9,780 bases of DNA from Bacteroidales bacterium (GTDB lineage Bacteria; Bacteroidota; Bacteroidia; Bacteroidales; GCA-2748055), in contig JAOZLK010000118.1 of the NCBI GenBank assembly GCA_029934875.1, positions 1 through 9,780 on the forward strand. The letters are read 5' to 3'. The position numbers and the translations under genes are program-made. Below, in pieces: positions 6,171-9,780 of the stretch. The stretch's first letter is position 1, and every line of letters starts with the position of its first letter. The notes beneath the pieces are model-generated. The model was not told the DNA's origin and searched no databases. It saw only the letters and a program-made list of their open reading frames with translations.

Positions 6171-8314
6171 TATTCAGCGGTATGGATATCCATCTCATCG
6201 ACCAGGTATCCTGCCCCGGCATATTTATCGATGATAAACAGCACATAGCGGATATCCACAGCAATATTCCGGCAAAGATCAGGATCATAGAATACATCAC
6301 TCATGGTCCCCTCCCATTCCCGGTCAAAATTAAGACCGATGAGACGTCCCTCAGCATCGAGTACCGGACTACCGGAGTTTCCACCGGAAGTATGATTGGA
6401 AGCGATAAAACAGACAGGCATGCTACCGTTTACACCATAGAGGCCAAAGTCCTTATCTTCGTATAGAGAAACAAGTTTCTCGGGTACCAGGTAGTCGGCA
6501 TGTCCCTGCTTACGTTTTTCCATCAGTCCCTTCATGGTCGTCGCAGGACTGTACACAACGCCGTCCCTGGGCTGGTATCCTTTCACTGTTCCGTAGCTAA
6601 GCCGCATGGTCCGGTTGGCATCGGGGTACAGGAAGCTCTCATCTGACATTTCCAGCAGAGCAGCCATGTAGGCTTTATAGACTTGCTCCTCCTTTCCTTC
6701 GATCCGACGATTTTCTTCAGTGATATTGAGAGCAAAAATCTCCCTGAACTGGTCAAGACAGATGCTTATGGGATCCTTTTTAAAAATTGCCTGCGCCTTA
6801 TCCTGGTCCACCGACCAGGTTTCTACAAATTTTGCCGATGATTCCTTGTTTGCAAATACAGTCTTTGAATAAAGCTTCTCCGCATAGGCATGGAAATCCC
6901 CATCGAACTTCTTTTTTACCTCGGCGAAAAACTCGGGATGATAGAGCGCTGGCATTTCCTTCTCATATGCCTCCATCATGGCAGCAAAAATATCCACATC
7001 CACAGGCCGGTGGAAATCCTTGAAAAAACGATCCATGCCAGATTTCATTATATCTGTATCTGTGCCCTTCATCATCATGGAGCGGATAGCCATGATCTGC
7101 CTGAACAATTCAACTGCCATTACCGATTCGCCATACATATCCGTCGCAACAGAATATTTGGCCATCTCTTTGTATAGCTCAGAAAATTCCTCAAGGAGCT
7201 CCCCGTATTTCATTACACGCTCGTCATCCTGCTCCACCCAGAGCTGAAAAGCAGCTTCTTCTTCCTTTTTCAGGTCCACCACGTGATTCCGCTCAAGTCC
7301 CAGGATCATCCCCTGCCACTTTTTCCATGCATTACTTACCCTGCGGTACTTATGGGAATACTGGATCCTGACCTCATCAGAGCCAAGCATATGCTTATCC
7401 ATGATCCCGAGTCTCTGGCTTCTTAATCCGATTTTCATAGGCAGGCTTTCCTCTATCATGGAGCGAACCGCCTCCGAATGAAGGTATTGGCTTGTGGAGG
7501 CAGGATAGCCCAGAACCATGGTAAAATCACCCTCCTGAATGCCACCCAGGTTCACTTCCAGGTGCTTGCGTGGCTTATATGGCTTATTATCAAGACTGTA
7601 ATCGGCTGGTTGGTTATCCCCATCGGCATAAACCCGGAAAAGAGAGAAATCACCTGTATGGCGGGGCCACATCCAGTTGTCGTTATCAGCACCAAAGTTT
7701 CCGATGGAAGTGGGAGGTGCACCCACCAGCCTCACATCCCTGAATTCTTCGTAAACAAAAAGATAGTAGGCATTCCCATAATAAAAGGGCTTCACCTGGG
7801 CCGAAAAATGGTTTCCTTCAATTGCTTCCCTGACAATTTCCACACTGTTCTGATCGATTTTCCGCTGACGCTCCTGGGGATCCATTCCCTGGATCAAACC
7901 ATCGCTCACCTCCTCGCTTACATCCTTCATGTACCTCAGGTAGGTCACTGACAATTCGCTGTTGGGAAGCTCCTCAGCCCTGCTCATGGCCCAAAATCCA
8001 TTACTCAGATAGTCATGCTCAACAGAGCTGTGTGACTGAATGGCTCCCTCCCCACAATGATGATTGCTTAGCACCAGCCCCTCCCCGGATATCATCTCTC
8101 CGGTACAACCTCTTCCGAAAATAACAATGGCATCCTTCAGACAATCCTGGTTAATGCTGTAAATATCATCTGCAGAGAGATTTAAGCCTGCTTCCTGCAT
8201 GTCCTCAATGTGATACTTTTCAATCAGCATGGGGATCCACATCCCCTCTTCGGCTCTCAGAATCTGCGATCCGGCAATCAGGATCAGCAAGAATAAATAC
8301 AATTCTCTTTTCAT
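6170..8314 (-). CDS. dpp11: S46-family dipeptidyl-peptidase, DPP11-like (Asp/Glu-specific)
   Basis: A 714-residue secreted or periplasmic serine exopeptidase that releases dipeptides from peptide N-termini, full length for the family. A signal peptide is visible (residues 1 to about 21, basic start, hydrophobic core, cut near ILRA/EEG). The mature start GMWIP is typical. Catalytic residues are the NHHC motif (84-87), Asp222 in HTGDF and Ser647 in GGNSGSP. N213-W214 and D664 match positions that bind the substrate N-terminus. Residue Ser+18 is Arg665 (in NFDREWEGTMSD). At this position DPP11 has Arg, giving preference for acidic P1 residues, while DPP7 has Gly, so DPP11 is the better call. The ATG directly follows the maf stop with no gap. 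Such enzymes serve growth on proteins and peptides in Bacteroidota and some Proteobacteria. The S46 family is certain; the specificity assignment is about 0.75. Confidence 0.95.
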   Translation of the reverse strand: MKRELYLFLLILIAGSQILRAEEGMWIPMLIEKYHIEDMQEAGLNLSADDIYSINQDCLKDAIVIFGRGCTGEMISGEGLVLSNHHCGEGAIQSHSSVEHDYLSNGFWAMSRAEELPNSELSVTYLRYMKDVSEEVSDGLIQGMDPQERQRKIDQNSVEIVREAIEGNHFSAQVKPFYYGNAYYLFVYEEFRDVRLVGAPPTSIGNFGADNDNWMWPRHTGDFSLFRVYADGDNQPADYSLDNKPYKPRKHLEVNLGGIQEGDFTMVLGYPASTSQYLHSEAVRSMIEESLPMKIGLRSQRLGIMDKHMLGSDEVRIQYSHKYRRVSNAWKKWQGMILGLERNHVVDLKKEEEAAFQLWVEQDDERVMKYGELLEEFSELYKEMAKYSVATDMYGESVMAVELFRQIMAIRSMMMKGTDTDIMKSGMDRFFKDFHRPVDVDIFAAMMEAYEKEMPALYHPEFFAEVKKKFDGDFHAYAEKLYSKTVFANKESSAKFVETWSVDQDKAQAIFKKDPISICLDQFREIFALNITEENRRIEGKEEQVYKAYMAALLEMSDESFLYPDANRTMRLSYGTVKGYQPRDGVVYSPATTMKGLMEKRKQGHADYLVPEKLVSLYEDKDFGLYGVNGSMPVCFIASNHTSGGNSGSPVLDAEGRLIGLNFDREWEGTMSDVFYDPDLCRNIAVDIRYVLFIIDKYAGAGYLVDEMDIHTAE

Positions 8315-8920
8315 TTATTTAATCTCTTGGGGTGACTTAATAAAAGCTTTCAACTCCTTGTACACTCTCTGGACCGGAAGTCCCATTACATTAAAATAGC
8401 TGCCATTGATGCCTTCAACAGCAACGTGACCTATCCATTCCTGGATTCCATATGCTCCAGCCTTATCATAGGGCTTGAATTCATCCACATAATAATAAAG
8501 CTCCTCATCTTCCAGGGTGGAAAAAGTTACATCGGTGACCACATAGAAACTGCACCGCTTTGAAGCAGACCTCAGGCAAACCCCGGTATACACCTGGTGA
8601 GTCTTCCCCGATAAACTGGATATCATGGCAATGGCCTCTTCCCTGTTTGCTGGCTTTCCCAGCTCCTGCCCTTCCTGCCAAACGATGGTGTCAGCTGTAA
8701 GTAAAACCTGCTTTTGCAGCAAAGTATCGGTATAGGCATCTGATTTATGGTCGGCAAGGAACCTGGCTATTTCACCGCCTTCAAGTTCCGGGGGATAATC
8801 CTCATCGGTGTGAGCAGTTTTCACGATCCTGAAAGGAAGGCCCAGTTCATGCATCAAAGCAGCCCTTCTTGGAGAATCCGAGGCCAGTAAGATCTCATAT
8901 GAGGTGATATCAGAGTTCAC
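8315..8920 (-). CDS. maf: Maf-family nucleoside triphosphate pyrophosphatase
   Basis: A 201-residue cytoplasmic Maf/YhdE-type protein that hydrolyses non-canonical or pyrimidine NTPs to NMP and pyrophosphate. Motifs are SDSPRR at 14-19 (phosphate binding), LTADTIVW at 74-81 with the catalytic-type Asp77, GKPANREEA at 88-96, the KAGAYGIQ block at 153-160 and INGSYFNVMGLP at 171-182. The overall pattern fits the dTTP/UTP subgroup. The start is a GTG at 8918-8920. Upstream in the same frame the sequence reads TAG-CAG-GTG, and that TAG is the stop of the prenyltransferase gene, so no earlier start is possible. The next Met is residue 23, after the essential SPRR motif. The stop codon directly abuts the peptidase ATG. 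Pairing with a UbiA-type gene is, as I recall, common in Bacteroidota. Confidence 0.95.
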   Translation of the reverse strand: MNSDITSYEILLASDSPRRAALMHELGLPFRIVKTAHTDEDYPPELEGGEIARFLADHKSDAYTDTLLQKQVLLTADTIVWQEGQELGKPANREEAIAMISSLSGKTHQVYTGVCLRSASKRCSFYVVTDVTFSTLEDEELYYYVDEFKPYDKAGAYGIQEWIGHVAVEGINGSYFNVMGLPVQRVYKELKAFIKSPQEIK

Positions 8921-8923
8921 CTG

Positions 8924-9780
8924 CTAATACTTGAAATTTACCAGGAAGAACACCATGAGGGAATAAAGAATTCCAAAAAGCATAATTAATTTGATCAGGG
9001 TACTGGCCCTGTGATAATTGTGCTTTTCTTCAGCCCTGATCACCGTTACGGCAAGAAGGACAAAGGGAAGAATCAGCAGTACAATAAAATAAACAAGGGA
9101 GTAGTAATCGGCCGGATTCACTGAAAAAAGTATAAATCTCAAGAGCACAAAAATCAGAAGTGCCATGGTCAGCACGATCAATCCCACCACCACAAGCTTG
9201 GTCCAGCCAGATCCAAGCACAATGGGAACAGTCTTCATGCCATAGGCGAAATCTCCTTCAAAATCCTCAGCATCCTTGATCAGCTCACGAATCAGGGTGC
9301 TTAGAAAGGCAAAAAAACTAAAGCCCGACACCCAGGCAAATATGTAGTTGAAACTTGCATTGTGGAGCAACATCTGTTCGCCATAGGCCTTGTTTAGCAA
9401 GGGAATTTCGAACAGGACCACCATCAAAGGCACCAGTCCGGTCAGAAAGGAAACCGAGAGATTTCCCACAAGGAATTGCCTTTTATAAGTTGTTGAGTAA
9501 AACCACAGGAGCCCGGTTGCAAGCATAAAGACCAAGGACAGTGCAGGCAGTTTAATGTAAAAAGCAAGATAAATCCCAATACCAACTCCAATGATATTAA
9601 GCATGGCATGGAGAATCATCGCCTGGCGCCTTCCCACTTCCACACCTACCACCACCCGGGCCGGTTTATTGATCATATCGGTGCGGGTGTCAAAGTAATC
9701 ATTGATGATGTAACCTGCCCCCGATATGAAAACCGTGGAAAGAACAAGAAGGAAAAACTGTAGGTTCCCGAATTGTAGCT
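8924..9780 (-). CDS. UbiA-family prenyltransferase (start lies beyond the right edge)
   Basis: An integral membrane enzyme that transfers a polyprenyl chain to an acceptor. The reading frame is open from the right edge, so I extend it beyond the internal ATG at 9676. The added residues hold the first Asp-rich motif, NDYFDTRTD, directly before MINKPARVVVG. The second motif is KDAEDFEGDFAYGMKTVP. Both are needed for Mg2+-diphosphate binding, so the gene looks intact. Visible length is 284 residues, and UbiA proteins are usually 280-300, so only about 20-30 N-terminal residues are missing. In Bacteroidota proteins of this type next to maf are often annotated as geranylgeranylglycerol-phosphate geranylgeranyltransferase. 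Menaquinone- or heme-pathway relatives share the fold, so the acceptor is uncertain. It is the first visible gene of the four-gene run, 3 nt ahead of maf. Confidence 0.93.
   Translation of the reverse strand, partial: LQFGNLQFFLLVLSTVFISGAGYIINDYFDTRTDMINKPARVVVGVEVGRRQAMILHAMLNIIGVGIGIYLAFYIKLPALSLVFMLATGLLWFYSTTYKRQFLVGNLSVSFLTGLVPLMVVLFEIPLLNKAYGEQMLLHNASFNYIFAWVSGFSFFAFLSTLIRELIKDAEDFEGDFAYGMKTVPIVLGSGWTKLVVVGLIVLTMALLIFVLLRFILFSVNPADYYSLVYFIVLLILPFVLLAVTVIRAEEKHNYHRASTLIKLIMLFGILYSLMVFFLVNFKY

Noticed and set aside
7478..7951. 157-residue plus-strand frame opposite the S46 peptidase
   Set aside because: It is a shadow of a clearly conserved gene on the other strand and has no recognisable domain.
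8924..9676. Prenyltransferase starting at the ATG at 9676
   Set aside because: The frame continues upstream to the edge and encodes the essential NDYFDTRTD motif, so this ATG is internal.

Overview
The window looks like chromosomal DNA of a Bacteroidota bacterium, probably a Bacteroidales/Marinilabiliales-type organism with moderate GC. The evidence is a Nudix-type arabinose regulator (AraR) of the kind known from Bacteroides, an S46 dipeptidyl-peptidase, a UbiA-Maf gene pair, and weak or absent Shine-Dalgarno sequences at most starts. No mobile element, RNA gene or CRISPR array is visible. Coding density is very high, and the only sizeable non-coding stretch is the 277-bp divergent region at 2996-3272.

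Left part (minus strand, reading leftward from 2995): a tight L-arabinose operon. It runs Na+/sugar symporter (SSS family), then the Nudix-fold regulator araR, then araA (L-arabinose isomerase, cut by the left edge after 192 residues). Gaps are 15 and 5 nt. The set gives uptake, sensing and the first catabolic step of L-arabinose. Upstream lies a well-formed regulatory region. A 21-bp palindrome (3073-3093), a candidate AraR operator, sits on the -10 element of a TTGATA-N17-TATAAT promoter-like sequence. A nine-unit degenerate heptamer array (3008-3070) fills the predicted 5' leader.

Middle (plus strand): a second, distantly related SSS symporter starts at 3273, divergent from the first. It is followed 18 nt later by a 70-residue two-TM protein that may be its small partner subunit. 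A rho-independent terminator (about 5243-5276) closes this unit and overlaps the last codons of the convergent next gene.

Right part (minus strand, reading leftward from the right edge): a compact four-gene run of UbiA-family prenyltransferase (start beyond the edge), maf nucleotide pyrophosphatase, secreted S46 dipeptidyl-peptidase (DPP11-like by its Arg at Ser+18) and an EamA/DMT-family 10-TM transporter. Junctions are 3 nt, 0 nt and a 1-nt TAATG overlap, so the genes are almost certainly co-transcribed and translationally coupled.

Most of the content belongs to known families. The points most worth a second look are the operator/promoter/heptamer-leader architecture, the symporter plus microprotein pair, and the divergent symporters with different TM1 binding-site residues. 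I see no clear evidence for a wholly new defence or mobile system here.
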